Below are positions 1 to 9,033 of a DNA stretch of 64,000 bases, one piece after another; within the stretch, counting starts at the first letter, position 1; every line of letters starts with the position of its first letter. A program made the position numbers and the translations under genes. The stretch comes from Bacteroidota bacterium (lineage in GTDB: Bacteria; Bacteroidota; Bacteroidia; Cytophagales; Cyclobacteriaceae), in assembly GCA_018267215.1 (NCBI GenBank), contig JAFDYX010000027.1, positions 1-64,000 of the forward strand. The letters run 5' to 3'. A model generated the notes under the pieces. The model searched no databases. It was not told the origin of the DNA and saw nothing but the letters and a program-made list of their open reading frames with translations.

Positions 1-1
1 C

Positions 2-1234
2 GGGGCGCTCAGTGTTACCTCCCTGATCAATGGCTGCTCGGCCAATGCTGCTTACTCTACTATAGGGGCTTCCCCCGACCAATCGGCCGGAACCTGTGCC
101 CCCAACGGCCCCAACTATAACAGATGGTTTAAGTTCAAGGCTTCTGCCACTACCTACATAGACATACAACTGAAAACTGGTGGGGCGTTTGGCAACATGC
201 AATACTCCTGGGTAACCCTGTGGGACTCGCTCGGTACACAACTCTCCTGTTCTCCTTACAATAGCCTCAACCAAGGCACGATGGAAACGAGTTACCTCGG
301 CCTCACACCCGGTAACTACTACTATATCTCTGTGGACAACTATACCGGAGTGGGATATCGGGGCACTTTCTCTCTCTGCCTGAGCGATAAGGTAGATTAC
401 AACTACAAGAGCGGGGCGCTCAGTGTTACCTCCCTGATCAATGGCTGCTCGGCCAATGCTGCTTACTCTACTATAGGGGCTTCCCCCGACCAATCGGCCG
501 GCACCTGTGCCCCCAACGGCCCCAACTACAACAGATGGTTTAAGTTCAAGGCTTCTGCCACTACCTACATAGACATACAACTGAAAACGGGTGGGGCGTT
601 TGGCAACATGCAGTACTCCTGGGTAACCCTGTGGGACTCGCTCGGCACGCAGCTCTCTTGCTCGCCTTACAACTCTCTCAACCAAGGCACGATGGAAACC
701 GACTATTTCGGCCTTACCCCCGGCAACTATTACTATATCTCTGTAGATAATTACACAGGGGTGGGCTATAGGGGGACTTTCTCTCTCTGCCTCTCTGATG
801 TACCCGGTTACAACTATTATCAAGGAGCGCTCGCATTAACCGATCCTAATAACTGGTGTTCTTCCAACGCTGTTTATTCCACCATTGGTGCTTCCCCTGA
901 TAAAGCGAAGGGTAGCTGTTGGGCAGGTCCCGGTCCTAATAATAATGTATGGTTTAAGTTTACCGCCATCACTCCCAACGCTACTATCCAACTAAAAACA
1001 GGCGGTGCTTTCGGTACACTGCAATATCCTCTTATGGCATTATGGCAATCCAATGGAACTACTCAGATTGCCTGCAGCACTTACAGCGGGCAATATGCCG
1101 TTCCCTCCATAACGGTTGCATCTTTAACAGTTGGCAACACTTATTATATTTCAATTGACAATTTCGTGGGGTTAGGCTACCGCGGAACTTTTTCCTTATG
1201 TTTTACCAATGTAAGTGCCACTGTTTTTTACTCA
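2..1234 (+). repeat. Three tandem 411-bp in-frame repeats
   Basis: Units begin at 2, 413 and 824, so the period is exactly 411 bp (137 codons). The first two units are nearly identical at DNA level with scattered silent changes, for example ctataacag versus ctacaacag. The third has diverged strongly, though the protein is still clearly homologous. The near identity points to recent duplication or gene conversion between units 1 and 2. More units may lie upstream of the window edge. Confidence 0.9.
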
Positions 1235-3175
1235 CGTCAAAATGGAGACTGGAATACAGTCGGTACTTGGTCGAATGCAGGCTATGGTGGTGTTAGTTCG
1301 GGCACCGTACCGGCTGCGGGCAACGTGGTCAACATTCGCGATAACAACATTACTGTTACCTCTGCTGCTCAGGGTGCTCAGGTAAACCTGTCAACCAGCG
1401 CTGGCAATACTTCGTTAACCATTACCAACGCTACACTAACCGTAAACGGTCAATTTGTCACCACCAACTCAACCAATAACTCAAACACCACAACTGTTCA
1501 AACCAACGGAACGCTGGCCGTAGCCAATAATTTTTCGGCTACCACCAGCGGAGGCACAGCCGGTGTTCAGGTAAATGTACCGACCGGGACAATCTCAGTC
1601 GGGCAGGATATGAACTGGAGCAGCAGCGGAGGCACCGTAACTGCCAACACACTCGCGGTAAGTAATTCCTCAAACGTGAACGTAGCTCGCGATATAAACT
1701 TTAACTATTCAGGTGGCATGAAGTTGAGCCTTAACTTCAACAACAGCGCTAATTTATCTGTAGGCCGGGATATGAGCTACACCTCTTCTGCTGCCGCACA
1801 GACTGAGGCCATCTTTAACGGATCGGCTACAATGGGTATTGCACGAAATATTGTACGTGGTGGAACTCCATACGGCAATCTTACCTTTAACAATTCTTCT
1901 GTACTTACTTTTAACGGCACCGGCTATCAGCAAACTATTCCGGGCTCGGCCGGATCGGGAGGAGATGCTATCTACTTCAACAACGTTGTGTTCAATAACA
2001 CCAGCGGTTTCCCTTATCCTTTTCTGATGGGTGGGGTAGCTACTATCAACAATGCCATGACGTTAACCAAAGGAGTCATTCAATCTACAGCAAGCAACTA
2101 CATTGCCTTACTAAACGGGAGCACAACTACAATCGGTTCTACCAATTGCTACATAGATGGCCCGATGACGTACGAAGTAGCCACCAGCACCGCCAATACT
2201 GTAAGGAATTTTCCGATCGGCAATAACGGAGCTTATCGCCCGGCTATACTAACCGTAACGCACACCAGTGCCAGTTCTGTGATTTATACAGCTCAGCACT
2301 TTTCTGTTTCGGCAGTTACATTAGGTTATACGCTATCGCCTACTATAGAAAGAGTTTCGGGCGCCCGGTATTGGAACATCAGCAGTTCTGATCAATCAAA
2401 TCTATCCAGTGCTTCCGTCACTTTGTATTATGGTTACGGCACCACCGATGGTGTTACCGACTTGCCTCATCTTACCGTAGTAAAAAATGTAGGCATCGGC
2501 ACAACTTGGGTTGATATAGGAAAGGTTTCGGATACAGCAGAGCCGGGTTATATCGTATCGGGGCCGTTCAGTTCTTTCTCCAATTTTACTTTGGCAAACT
2601 TATATGGCGGCACTAATCCGCTGCCGATACAACTGACAAGTTTCACCGGAAACTTTTCTGACGGAGTAGTTTATTTGAAGTGGACTACTGCCTCCGAACT
2701 CAACAATGATTATTTCACAGTCGAAAAATCGCAGGATGCCAAAAATTTTGTGGAGGTAGCCAAAGTGCAGGGAGCAGGCACTAAGAACACGCCCTCAGAT
2801 TATGAGGCCCTGGATAACTTGCCTTTCAATGGATTGACTTATTACAGGCTTCGGCAAACTGATTTTGACGGAAAAAGTACTGCCTCAGAAATCATTTCTG
2901 TGTATGCCGATGTGGCCTCCTCTATTGTAGCTTATCCGAACCCAACACACGGGGAGCCGATCAAGCTCAAAACATCGGTAGCTGTTAGCCCCGATGCTTC
3001 GGTAGAGTTAGTTGACCTGTTTGGCAAAATTTTATACAGCGACAAATGGTCATCGTTACCTGTGTCTAATGGAGTTTCCTTCATTCAAACACAGGGGCTG
3101 GCTTCGGGTGTTTACATTGTGCGCATCAGAAGCCATGCTAAAACTGTAACTGTTAAGGTGATTATCTCAGACTGA
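2..3175 (+). CDS. T9SS-exported repeat protein, 5' end missing
   Basis: The reading frame is open from base 2, so the true start lies upstream of the window; 1057 residues are visible. Three repeats of about 137 residues come first. They are rich in Cys, Asn, Tyr and Gly and resemble beta-sandwich pre-peptidase C-terminal-like domains, with recurring phrases such as WFKFKA, IQLKTGGAFG and YRGTFSLC. An Asn/Thr/Ser-rich stretch with a beta-helix look follows (around residues 405-700). Then come a fibronectin-like segment (LPIQLTSF...YYRLRQTDFDG) and a C-terminal type A sorting domain (YPNPTHGE, GLASGVYIVRI). That end is typical of cargo of the type IX secretion system, which is anchored to or released from the cell surface. 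An adhesin-like or enzyme-accessory role is inference; no catalytic motif was seen. The protein ends 14 nt before the convergent LysE gene. Confidence 0.85.
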   Translation, partial: GALSVTSLINGCSANAAYSTIGASPDQSAGTCAPNGPNYNRWFKFKASATTYIDIQLKTGGAFGNMQYSWVTLWDSLGTQLSCSPYNSLNQGTMETSYLGLTPGNYYYISVDNYTGVGYRGTFSLCLSDKVDYNYKSGALSVTSLINGCSANAAYSTIGASPDQSAGTCAPNGPNYNRWFKFKASATTYIDIQLKTGGAFGNMQYSWVTLWDSLGTQLSCSPYNSLNQGTMETDYFGLTPGNYYYISVDNYTGVGYRGTFSLCLSDVPGYNYYQGALALTDPNNWCSSNAVYSTIGASPDKAKGSCWAGPGPNNNVWFKFTAITPNATIQLKTGGAFGTLQYPLMALWQSNGTTQIACSTYSGQYAVPSITVASLTVGNTYYISIDNFVGLGYRGTFSLCFTNVSATVFYSRQNGDWNTVGTWSNAGYGGVSSGTVPAAGNVVNIRDNNITVTSAAQGAQVNLSTSAGNTSLTITNATLTVNGQFVTTNSTNNSNTTTVQTNGTLAVANNFSATTSGGTAGVQVNVPTGTISVGQDMNWSSSGGTVTANTLAVSNSSNVNVARDINFNYSGGMKLSLNFNNSANLSVGRDMSYTSSAAAQTEAIFNGSATMGIARNIVRGGTPYGNLTFNNSSVLTFNGTGYQQTIPGSAGSGGDAIYFNNVVFNNTSGFPYPFLMGGVATINNAMTLTKGVIQSTASNYIALLNGSTTTIGSTNCYIDGPMTYEVATSTANTVRNFPIGNNGAYRPAILTVTHTSASSVIYTAQHFSVSAVTLGYTLSPTIERVSGARYWNISSSDQSNLSSASVTLYYGYGTTDGVTDLPHLTVVKNVGIGTTWVDIGKVSDTAEPGYIVSGPFSSFSNFTLANLYGGTNPLPIQLTSFTGNFSDGVVYLKWTTASELNNDYFTVEKSQDAKNFVEVAKVQGAGTKNTPSDYEALDNLPFNGLTYYRLRQTDFDGKSTASEIISVYADVASSIVAYPNPTHGEPIKLKTSVAVSPDASVELVDLFGKILYSDKWSSLPVSNGVSFIQTQGLASGVYIVRIRSHAKTVTVKVIISD

Positions 3176-3189
3176 TCAAGAGAGGATTT

Positions 3190-3822
3190 TTACATCAACT
3201 GAAAGCCACTACTACCCATTACTAACAGGCGGATGCCAAAGCCGATCAGGCAAATGCCTACCAGCACGTTCATGATGGTGAGAAAACGATGGGTAACCAT
3301 TCTTCTCAGGCGATCGGCCAGATAAGCCTTGGTAATGTCTGTGGCCAGTACGGTAACAAGAAGCGACACAAAGAAAATAAAAAACTGAATACCCTTTGTG
3401 TACTCGAAATTGACGGTAGCATAGCTGATAGTGCCGATCCAAAAAACCAACACCATGGGAGTAAAGCCATTGATAATAAATCCCTTCAAAATATATTTCA
3501 ATGGTTTTGTTTCTATGGCTGCATGAAATGACGCTGAACTTCTGCGCGCTTTTATTACTAAATAATAAAGTCCAAAAATAATGAGGATTACCCCACCGAT
3601 GTAGGCCATGTTCTTTCGGGAAGATGGATCATTTAGAAATTGAAAAAGCCCGAAGTAGCAAATCGTTACATACAGAATATCACTTAACGACACACCGATA
3701 GCCACCAGTGCTCCGTTCCAAAAACCTTTCTCTACACTCGTCTGAATAATCATAAAAAAAACGGGGCCGACTAAAAACGCGAGGACGATACCGAACTGAA
3801 TACCATGAAGAACAATGAGCAT
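3190..3822 (-). CDS. LysE family amino acid exporter
   Basis: This 210-residue protein has about six hydrophobic segments. The N-terminal signature (GIQFGIVLAFLVGPVFF followed by GFWNGALVAIG) is that of the LysE/RhtB family, whose members export amino acids or related small molecules across the inner membrane. Substrate cannot be told from sequence. It is transcribed in the same direction as the upstream GH3-like gene, 70 nt away, so co-transcription is possible. It converges on the T9SS protein gene with a 14-nt gap. The ATG at 3822 precedes the first membrane segment by only a few residues, as is normal for the family. Confidence 0.85.
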   Translation of the reverse strand: MLIVLHGIQFGIVLAFLVGPVFFMIIQTSVEKGFWNGALVAIGVSLSDILYVTICYFGLFQFLNDPSSRKNMAYIGGVILIIFGLYYLVIKARRSSASFHAAIETKPLKYILKGFIINGFTPMVLVFWIGTISYATVNFEYTKGIQFFIFFVSLLVTVLATDITKAYLADRLRRMVTHRFLTIMNVLVGICLIGFGIRLLVMGSSGFQLM

Positions 3823-3892
3823 AGTAATTTTATCGGTTAAAAATTATGATGGAGGAACTCTTGAATAAAAATGTATTGGTGGCCATCGTTCT

Positions 3893-5431
3893 TTAATGCC
3901 CGTTGATAAAACTGACCCATTCATCCAACTGTGCATTTTTCATCACACGGGGAAATTTATTCTGCCCTCCTACTTTCCCTTTTAATCCCAGGTAGTCGTG
4001 AAATTTTTGAAGAGGCAACACTTCTACAATCACTTCTTTCAGTGCTGCGCTGCGCTCTACGGCATAGTCATCGTTCAGTTCTTTTAAATGATTGTCAATT
4101 TTTTCTTTCAATACATTTTTGTCCACCTTGTCGTTGGTGCCAATATACCAATGGTGGGCGAAAAGCGTCTGATGGGGAATACCGGCAACGGTATATTCAG
4201 GAATAGAAATATTTAATTCATTTGAAACCAGCTCGATGGCCTTGTTCATATTATCTACCGACAAGTGCTCGCCACACAAACTCAAAAAGTGTTTTGTGCG
4301 CCCTGTAATTTGGATCTGCGCATCTTCCACCGAAGTAAATTTAATGATGTCGCCAATCAGGTAGCGCCACGCGCCCGCACAGGTAGAGAGCAGCAGCGCA
4401 TATTCTTTGCCTTCTTCTACTTCATCTATTAACAATGTTTCTGCATCGGGTTTGATCTCTCCGGAAGGGAGAAAATTTTTATCTTCAAAAGGTACAAACT
4501 CATAAAACAAACCGTTGTTTAATACCAAGTGCATGGATTTATTTTTGGGCACTGCTTGGTAGGCGATGAAGCCTTCTGAGGCCAGATATGTTTCGATGTA
4601 ATAGATTGGCCGCCCTAATAATTTTTCAAAACTTTTGCGGTACGGATCCATGGACACGCCTCCATGAACATAAACCCGCAGGTTAGGCCACACTTCGTGA
4701 ATGTTTTTTACCTGATGGTGGGCAATGATTTTTTCAATCAGTATTTGTATCCATGCCGGTACACCCACAATTATGCCGATGTCCCAATCGGCAGCTTTGC
4801 GTACGATCTGGTTCAGTTTGCTGTCCCAGTTCCGGCTCTTGGCTATTTTTTTACCGGGCTTATAAAAATGCTGAAACCAGAAAGGCAGCCTTGCTGCCTG
4901 TATGCCGCTCAGGTCACCTTCAAAGTAACTTCCTTTTTTGTGTAAGTGAGTGCTGCCTCCAATCATTAAAATGCCCGCTTCAAAAAAAGAAGAGGGCAAA
5001 TCGTATTTCGACAAGGAGATGATCTGGCGGATGCTGGTGCGCTGGATAGCCTTCGTCATTTCTTTGGTTACGGGAATGTGCTTGGAGGCAGCCTCCGAAG
5101 TGCCCGAACTGAGTGCGAAATATTTAATGCGTCCCGGCCAGCAAATATTTTTTGCGCCTTTCAATGTCAGTTGCCACCAATCTTTGTAAATTTTATTGTA
5201 GTCGTGGATGGGGATAGAAGACTTAAAGGCCTGATAAAATTCTTTGCCTCCTTTCCTGAATTTTTTGAGAGTCGTATCAAAATCATAATATTTGCCAAAT
5301 TCTGTATGGCTTGCGGAAATCATCAATTCCTTGAGTTCGGCTTTCTGTAATTCAAACGGAGAAGAATATTCCTGGTGAAGATTTTCGCGAAGTTTAATTC
5401 CTTTTTTGAGCAACGTACCGATGATCGCCAT
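3893..5431 (-). CDS. GH3 auxin-responsive promoter family protein
   Basis: This 512-residue protein matches the GH3 family of acyl-adenylate-forming enzymes. Visible motifs are the nucleotide-binding SSGTSEAASKHIPVT, the YLASEG motif in the middle, and LSLCGEHLSVDNM near residue 390. Plant GH3 enzymes adenylate a carboxylic acid and transfer it to an amino acid. Bacterial homologs, common in Bacteroidota, have no settled substrate. The length fits bacterial members. It is divergent from yggS with only 34 nt between start codons, so the two promoters overlap the opposite genes. Confidence 0.85.
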   Translation of the reverse strand: MAIIGTLLKKGIKLRENLHQEYSSPFELQKAELKELMISASHTEFGKYYDFDTTLKKFRKGGKEFYQAFKSSIPIHDYNKIYKDWWQLTLKGAKNICWPGRIKYFALSSGTSEAASKHIPVTKEMTKAIQRTSIRQIISLSKYDLPSSFFEAGILMIGGSTHLHKKGSYFEGDLSGIQAARLPFWFQHFYKPGKKIAKSRNWDSKLNQIVRKAADWDIGIIVGVPAWIQILIEKIIAHHQVKNIHEVWPNLRVYVHGGVSMDPYRKSFEKLLGRPIYYIETYLASEGFIAYQAVPKNKSMHLVLNNGLFYEFVPFEDKNFLPSGEIKPDAETLLIDEVEEGKEYALLLSTCAGAWRYLIGDIIKFTSVEDAQIQITGRTKHFLSLCGEHLSVDNMNKAIELVSNELNISIPEYTVAGIPHQTLFAHHWYIGTNDKVDKNVLKEKIDNHLKELNDDYAVERSAALKEVIVEVLPLQKFHDYLGLKGKVGGQNKFPRVMKNAQLDEWVSFINGH

Positions 5432-5438
5432 AACTTTG
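5405..5438 (+). promoter_or_regulatory. Candidate Bacteroidota promoter for yggS
   Basis: TTTG at 5405-5408 and a perfect TAnnTTTG (TAACTTTG) at 5431-5438 are separated by 22 nt. This agrees with the known -33/-7 consensus of the Bacteroidota housekeeping sigma factor. Transcription would begin near 5444, leaving a leader of about 20 nt before the ATG at 5466. A second TAnnTTTG (TAATTTTG) lies at 5445-5452. The elements lie partly inside the divergent GH3-like gene. Confidence 0.45.
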
Positions 5439-5465
5439 CTTGAGTAATTTTGGCCAAGTTAACCA

Positions 5466-6140
5466 ATGGATATCAGAAAAAATATAACCTTCATCAAAAA
5501 TCGGCTTGCTGGCACCCCTTGCGAGTTGATCGTGGTAAGCAAAACACAGCCCATCGAAAAGATTAAAGAAGCCTATGATGCCGGGCAACGGATTTTTGGC
5601 GAGAACAAAGTGCAAGAGTTATGCATGAAGCAGCCCTTGCTGCCGGCCGACATCCAATGGCACCTGATCGGCCACCTGCAAACCAATAAAGTAAAACAGG
5701 TCATCCCGTTTGTAACGCTCATCCATTCAGTAGATAGTTTTAAGTTATTGGAAGAAATCAACAAGCAGGCAAAAAAAATCGGACGGGTAGTATCCTGTCT
5801 GTTGCAAGTGCACATTGCACGCGAGGAAACTAAATATGGCTTCGATGAAAACGAACTTTTCGAGCTGATCCGATCAGGCACACCGGCTTCCCTTGATTCA
5901 ATAAAAATTATCGGACTGATGGGTATGGCTACGTTTACAGAAAATAAAGATCAGGTGCGGGCTGAATTTCGGCACCTGAAAAATCTGTTTGAAAAAATAA
6001 AAACAGAAAAAATTCCTTCTGTAGAAATGAAAGAACTTTCGATGGGTATGAGCCAGGACTATGAAATTGCCCTCGAAGAAGGCAGCACACTGGTAAGGGT
6101 AGGCACCGCTATTTTTGGCAGCCGAACCGCTGCCCACTAA
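5466..6140 (+). CDS. yggS: YggS-type pyridoxal phosphate homeostasis protein
   Basis: This 224-residue single-domain TIM barrel belongs to the YggS/PLPBP family. It binds PLP without known catalysis and keeps the cofactor and amino acid pools balanced in the cytoplasm. Lys26 in VVSKTQP is the expected PLP-binding lysine. Other family signatures are IFGENKVQE, WHLIGHLQTNK, MGMSQDYEIA and the C-terminal VRVGTAIFGSR. Length is normal. Gene order with GH3 and glnS does not suggest a pathway. Confidence 0.92.
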   Translation: MDIRKNITFIKNRLAGTPCELIVVSKTQPIEKIKEAYDAGQRIFGENKVQELCMKQPLLPADIQWHLIGHLQTNKVKQVIPFVTLIHSVDSFKLLEEINKQAKKIGRVVSCLLQVHIAREETKYGFDENELFELIRSGTPASLDSIKIIGLMGMATFTENKDQVRAEFRHLKNLFEKIKTEKIPSVEMKELSMGMSQDYEIALEEGSTLVRVGTAIFGSRTAAH

Positions 6141-6195
6141 AAGTTCCTTTTTTCCCATTTCAAATTTTTACCTTTACAGTCTTTTATAGCAGAGC

Positions 6196-7839
6196 ATGAC
6201 AGAAGAAAAGAGTTTAAACTTTATTGAAGAGATTGTCGAGGCCGACTTAGCAGCCGGCAAACACCAAACCATTGCAACCCGCTTCCCACCAGAGCCCAAC
6301 GGCTACTTGCATTTGGGGCACGCTAAAAGTATCTGCCTCAACTTTGGCTTGGCATTGAAATACGGTGGCAAAACCAACCTCCGTTTTGATGACACCAACC
6401 CCGTAACGGAAGAAGTGGAGTACGTTGACAACATCAAGCAAGATGTGCAGTGGCTGGGATTTCAATGGGCAGAAGAATTATATGCCAGTGATTATTTTCA
6501 GCAGTTGTACGAATTTGCCGTCAAGCTGATCGGCAAAGGATTGGCCTATGTGGACGACAGCACAAGCGAAGAAATGGCCAAGCAAAAAGGAACACCCACC
6601 CAACCCGGAAAAAATAATAACTACCGCAGCCGCAGCATCGAAGAAAATCTAAAACTATTTGCCGAGATGAAAGACGGCAAGCACCCTGATGGCTCGAAAG
6701 TGTTGCGTGCCAAAATAGACATGGCACATGTCAATATGCTCATGCGCGATCCGGTGCTTTACCGCATCAAACACGCGCACCACCACCGCACGGGCGATGC
6801 GTGGTGCATCTACCCCATGTATGACTTTGCCCATGGCCAAAGCGATTCCATCGAGCAAATTACACACAGTATTTGTACACTGGAGTTCGTGCCCCACCGC
6901 GAGTTATACAACTGGCTGATCGAAAAATTAGAAATCTATCCGACCAAGCAATATGAGTTTGCCCGCCTTAACATGACTTACACCATGATGAGCAAACGCA
7001 AACTACTTCAGCTGGTGAACGAAAAATTAGTGAACGGATGGGATGATCCACGCATGCCGACATTAAGTGGGGTGAGAAGGCGTGGCTATACGCCCGAAGC
7101 GCTACGCGAGTTTTGCGATAAAATAGGTGTGGCTAAACGCGACAACCTGATTGACATTGGGTTGTTGGAGTTTTGCGTACGCGAGCATCTCAATAAAATT
7201 GCCGAGCGGAGGATGGTGGTATTCGATCCGCTGAAAGTAGTGATCACCAATTATGCAGAAGGAAAATCAGAAATACTTACTTCTGAAAATAATACGGAAG
7301 CAGAAAACGGAGGGCATCGCGAAATGCCTTTCAGCCGCGAGTTGTGGATCGAGCGGGAAGATTTTATGGAAAATCCACCGAAGAAATATTTTCGCCTTTC
7401 ACCGGGCGGTATGGTACGTTTAAAAAGTGCATTCATCATCAAGTGCGAAGAAGTAATTAAAGATGCGCAAGGTCATGTTACCGAGTTGCATTGCAGCTAT
7501 GTGCCCGAAAGCCGCAGTGGGCAAGACTCTTCGGGGCTTCATGTAAAAGGAGTGATCCATTGGGTAAGTGCACTCCATGCCACTGAGGTAGAAGTACGTT
7601 TGTACGACCGGCTGTTTGTAACCGAAGATATGGGCTCCATTGAAGATGACTTTAAAAATCACCTGAACCCACATTCTCTGAAAGTTGTAAACAAAGTATA
7701 TGCTGAGCCTGCGTTGGCAAAAGCTAAAGTGAGCGACAAATTTCAGTTTTTGCGAATGGGCTATTTTTGTTTGGATCCGGATTCAACGAAAGGAAAGTTA
7801 GTGTTTAACAGAACGGTTACGTTACGGGATAGTAAGTAG
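6196..7839 (+). CDS. glnS: Glutamine-tRNA ligase
   Basis: This is glutaminyl-tRNA synthetase, a class I enzyme that charges tRNA-Gln with glutamine in the cytoplasm. The 547 residues show the HIGH-type signature at 31-42 (PPEPNGYLHLGH) and the KMSKS-type loop MMSKRK near residue 265. The usual C-terminal anticodon-binding beta-barrels follow (GMVRLKSAFIIKC, LYDRLFVTEDM). Length is close to the typical 550. A TACCTTTA at 6169-6176 may be the -7 element. Its presence means this lineage uses direct charging rather than relying only on the GatCAB amidotransferase route. Confidence 0.96.
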   Translation: MTEEKSLNFIEEIVEADLAAGKHQTIATRFPPEPNGYLHLGHAKSICLNFGLALKYGGKTNLRFDDTNPVTEEVEYVDNIKQDVQWLGFQWAEELYASDYFQQLYEFAVKLIGKGLAYVDDSTSEEMAKQKGTPTQPGKNNNYRSRSIEENLKLFAEMKDGKHPDGSKVLRAKIDMAHVNMLMRDPVLYRIKHAHHHRTGDAWCIYPMYDFAHGQSDSIEQITHSICTLEFVPHRELYNWLIEKLEIYPTKQYEFARLNMTYTMMSKRKLLQLVNEKLVNGWDDPRMPTLSGVRRRGYTPEALREFCDKIGVAKRDNLIDIGLLEFCVREHLNKIAERRMVVFDPLKVVITNYAEGKSEILTSENNTEAENGGHREMPFSRELWIEREDFMENPPKKYFRLSPGGMVRLKSAFIIKCEEVIKDAQGHVTELHCSYVPESRSGQDSSGLHVKGVIHWVSALHATEVEVRLYDRLFVTEDMGSIEDDFKNHLNPHSLKVVNKVYAEPALAKAKVSDKFQFLRMGYFCLDPDSTKGKLVFNRTVTLRDSK

Positions 7840-7843
7840 CCAC

Positions 7844-7930
7844 TACGACAGCATTTGCTGCTTAACGTAAAATGTCGTACATTGCCATGACAAATTTCAT
7901 TTATTATGTTGTCTATCACTCAATACGACA
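7844..7930. promoter_or_regulatory. Three copies of a 7-bp word around the antitoxin start
   Basis: TACGACA occurs at 7844-7850 and 7924-7930, and its reverse complement TGTCGTA at 7873-7879. The first two form an inverted repeat flanking the gap before the antitoxin gene; the third lies just inside the coding region. Xre antitoxins commonly bind inverted repeats in their own promoter, so these are candidate operator half-sites. This is pattern-based inference only. Confidence 0.35.
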
Positions 7931-8328
7931 GGTCGCTTCGAAAAAAGCGAGTACAAAATGTGCACGACTTTATTAATGAATTGAACAAGCAGCCTCTCAA
8001 AAAAGAAGTTTTAGTGAAAGTGGGAAAGAAATTCAGGTTTACCAATGATCAATTGGCTAAGGTGGCCGGTGTTACCGTGCGAACTTATCAACGTCAGCGA
8101 TCTAGCTCAACAATTTCATTAAGCGCAGCAGAAAATGCAGTAAGGTTAGCAGATGTTTATAAAAATGGAATGATCGTTTTTGAAAATGACGAACAATCAT
8201 TTCTTAACTGGCTTCAAACAACTGTGCCATCATTGAACGATAAAAAGCCAATTGATCTTATCACAACCGGGTTGGGTGCTGAGAAAGTAAATGATGAACT
8301 CCTCCGCATGGAGTACGGCATTGTGTGA
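7906..8328 (+). CDS. Xre/MbcA/ParS-type antitoxin
   Basis: This 140-residue protein has an Xre-like helix-turn-helix at about residues 45-80 (FTNDQLAKVAGVTVRTYQRQ). A C-terminal toxin-binding domain follows (FLNWLQTTVPSLNDKKPIDL then GLGAEKVNDELLRMEYG), typical of MbcA/ParS/Xre antitoxins, formerly DUF2384. It should neutralise the downstream RES-domain toxin and repress the operon. Its TGA overlaps the toxin ATG (TGATG), which indicates translational coupling. Repeated TACGACA words around its start may be its operator. Confidence 0.9.
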   Translation: MLSITQYDRSLRKKRVQNVHDFINELNKQPLKKEVLVKVGKKFRFTNDQLAKVAGVTVRTYQRQRSSSTISLSAAENAVRLADVYKNGMIVFENDEQSFLNWLQTTVPSLNDKKPIDLITTGLGAEKVNDELLRMEYGIV

Positions 8329-8792
8329 TGAAAGTTTACCGTATTCAAAAATCTAAATACGGCACTGATATATCAGGCAAAGGCAGCAACATGGTTTCAG
8401 GGAGATGGAACTTGAAAGGCCACTTGTTGATTTTATATACTGCTGAAAACAGATCGCTAGCTCTGTTAGAAAAAATTGAGAGTTTTTCCATTGCACCTAA
8501 TATTAAACTACCTGCCTTTATATTACTCGAAATTGAAGTGCCTGATAAAAAAATTTTTTTTCTTGAAGACAAAAAATTGCCTGATCAGTGGAGTTTGCCA
8601 AACGATTATTCTTCATCACAACGGTTTGGGATGAACTGGCTCAAAGGAAATAAATCGCTTGCCCTTTCAGTACCTTCCGCTATTTCTTTTGACCGAAATA
8701 TTTTGATCAACTCACAGCATCCAGATTTTAATTTAGTACGTGTAACAGACAGCATTGATAATTTTCCTATTGACCGGAGGTTGCGAAAATAA
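8328..8792 (+). CDS. RES-domain NAD-degrading toxin
   Basis: This 154-residue RES-domain protein is named after conserved Arg, Glu and Ser. The pattern is visible as GRWNLKG (Arg26), [12 protein letters not shown] (Glu48) and LSVPSAIS (Ser117). RES toxins such as MbcT degrade NAD+ by phosphorolysis or glycohydrolysis; ParT-type members ADP-ribosylate a metabolic enzyme. The ATG at 8328 overlaps the antitoxin stop. A GTG one codon earlier is possible but less likely. The antitoxin-first order is normal for type II systems of this class. All three key residues appear intact, so the module looks functional. Confidence 0.9.
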   Translation: MKVYRIQKSKYGTDISGKGSNMVSGRWNLKGHLLILYTAENRSLALLEKIESFSIAPNIKLPAFILLEIEVPDKKIFFLEDKKLPDQWSLPNDYSSSQRFGMNWLKGNKSLALSVPSAISFDRNILINSQHPDFNLVRVTDSIDNFPIDRRLRK

Positions 8793-8802
8793 TCAGACAA
8801 CG

Positions 8803-9018
8803 ATGGAACACCAGCCCAATAATCCCTTGCACGGCAAAACATTGGAGATGATTTTAAATCATTTGGTAGAACTCTACGGATGGGAAGATTTGGGCAGCAT
8901 CATCCACATCAACTGCTTCAACCACGAACCCAGCATCCAATCCAGTTTAAAATTTTTGCGAAAGACTCCATGGGCAAGAAAGAAAGTAGAGCAACTGTAT
9001 TTAGATTCGCTGCGATAG
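8803..9018 (+). CDS. VF530 family (DUF2132) small protein
   Basis: This 71-residue protein has the VF530/DUF2132 pattern: [51 protein letters not shown]. The family is a small helical fold proposed to bind DNA; its role is not established. The frame stays open upstream to 8755, but the ATG at 8803 gives the standard family N-terminus. It begins 10 nt after the RES toxin stop, so it may be transcribed with the toxin-antitoxin pair, although the family usually occurs alone. Confidence 0.85.
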   Translation: MEHQPNNPLHGKTLEMILNHLVELYGWEDLGSIIHINCFNHEPSIQSSLKFLRKTPWARKKVEQLYLDSLR

Positions 9019-9033
9019 CATAGCTGGTTATTG

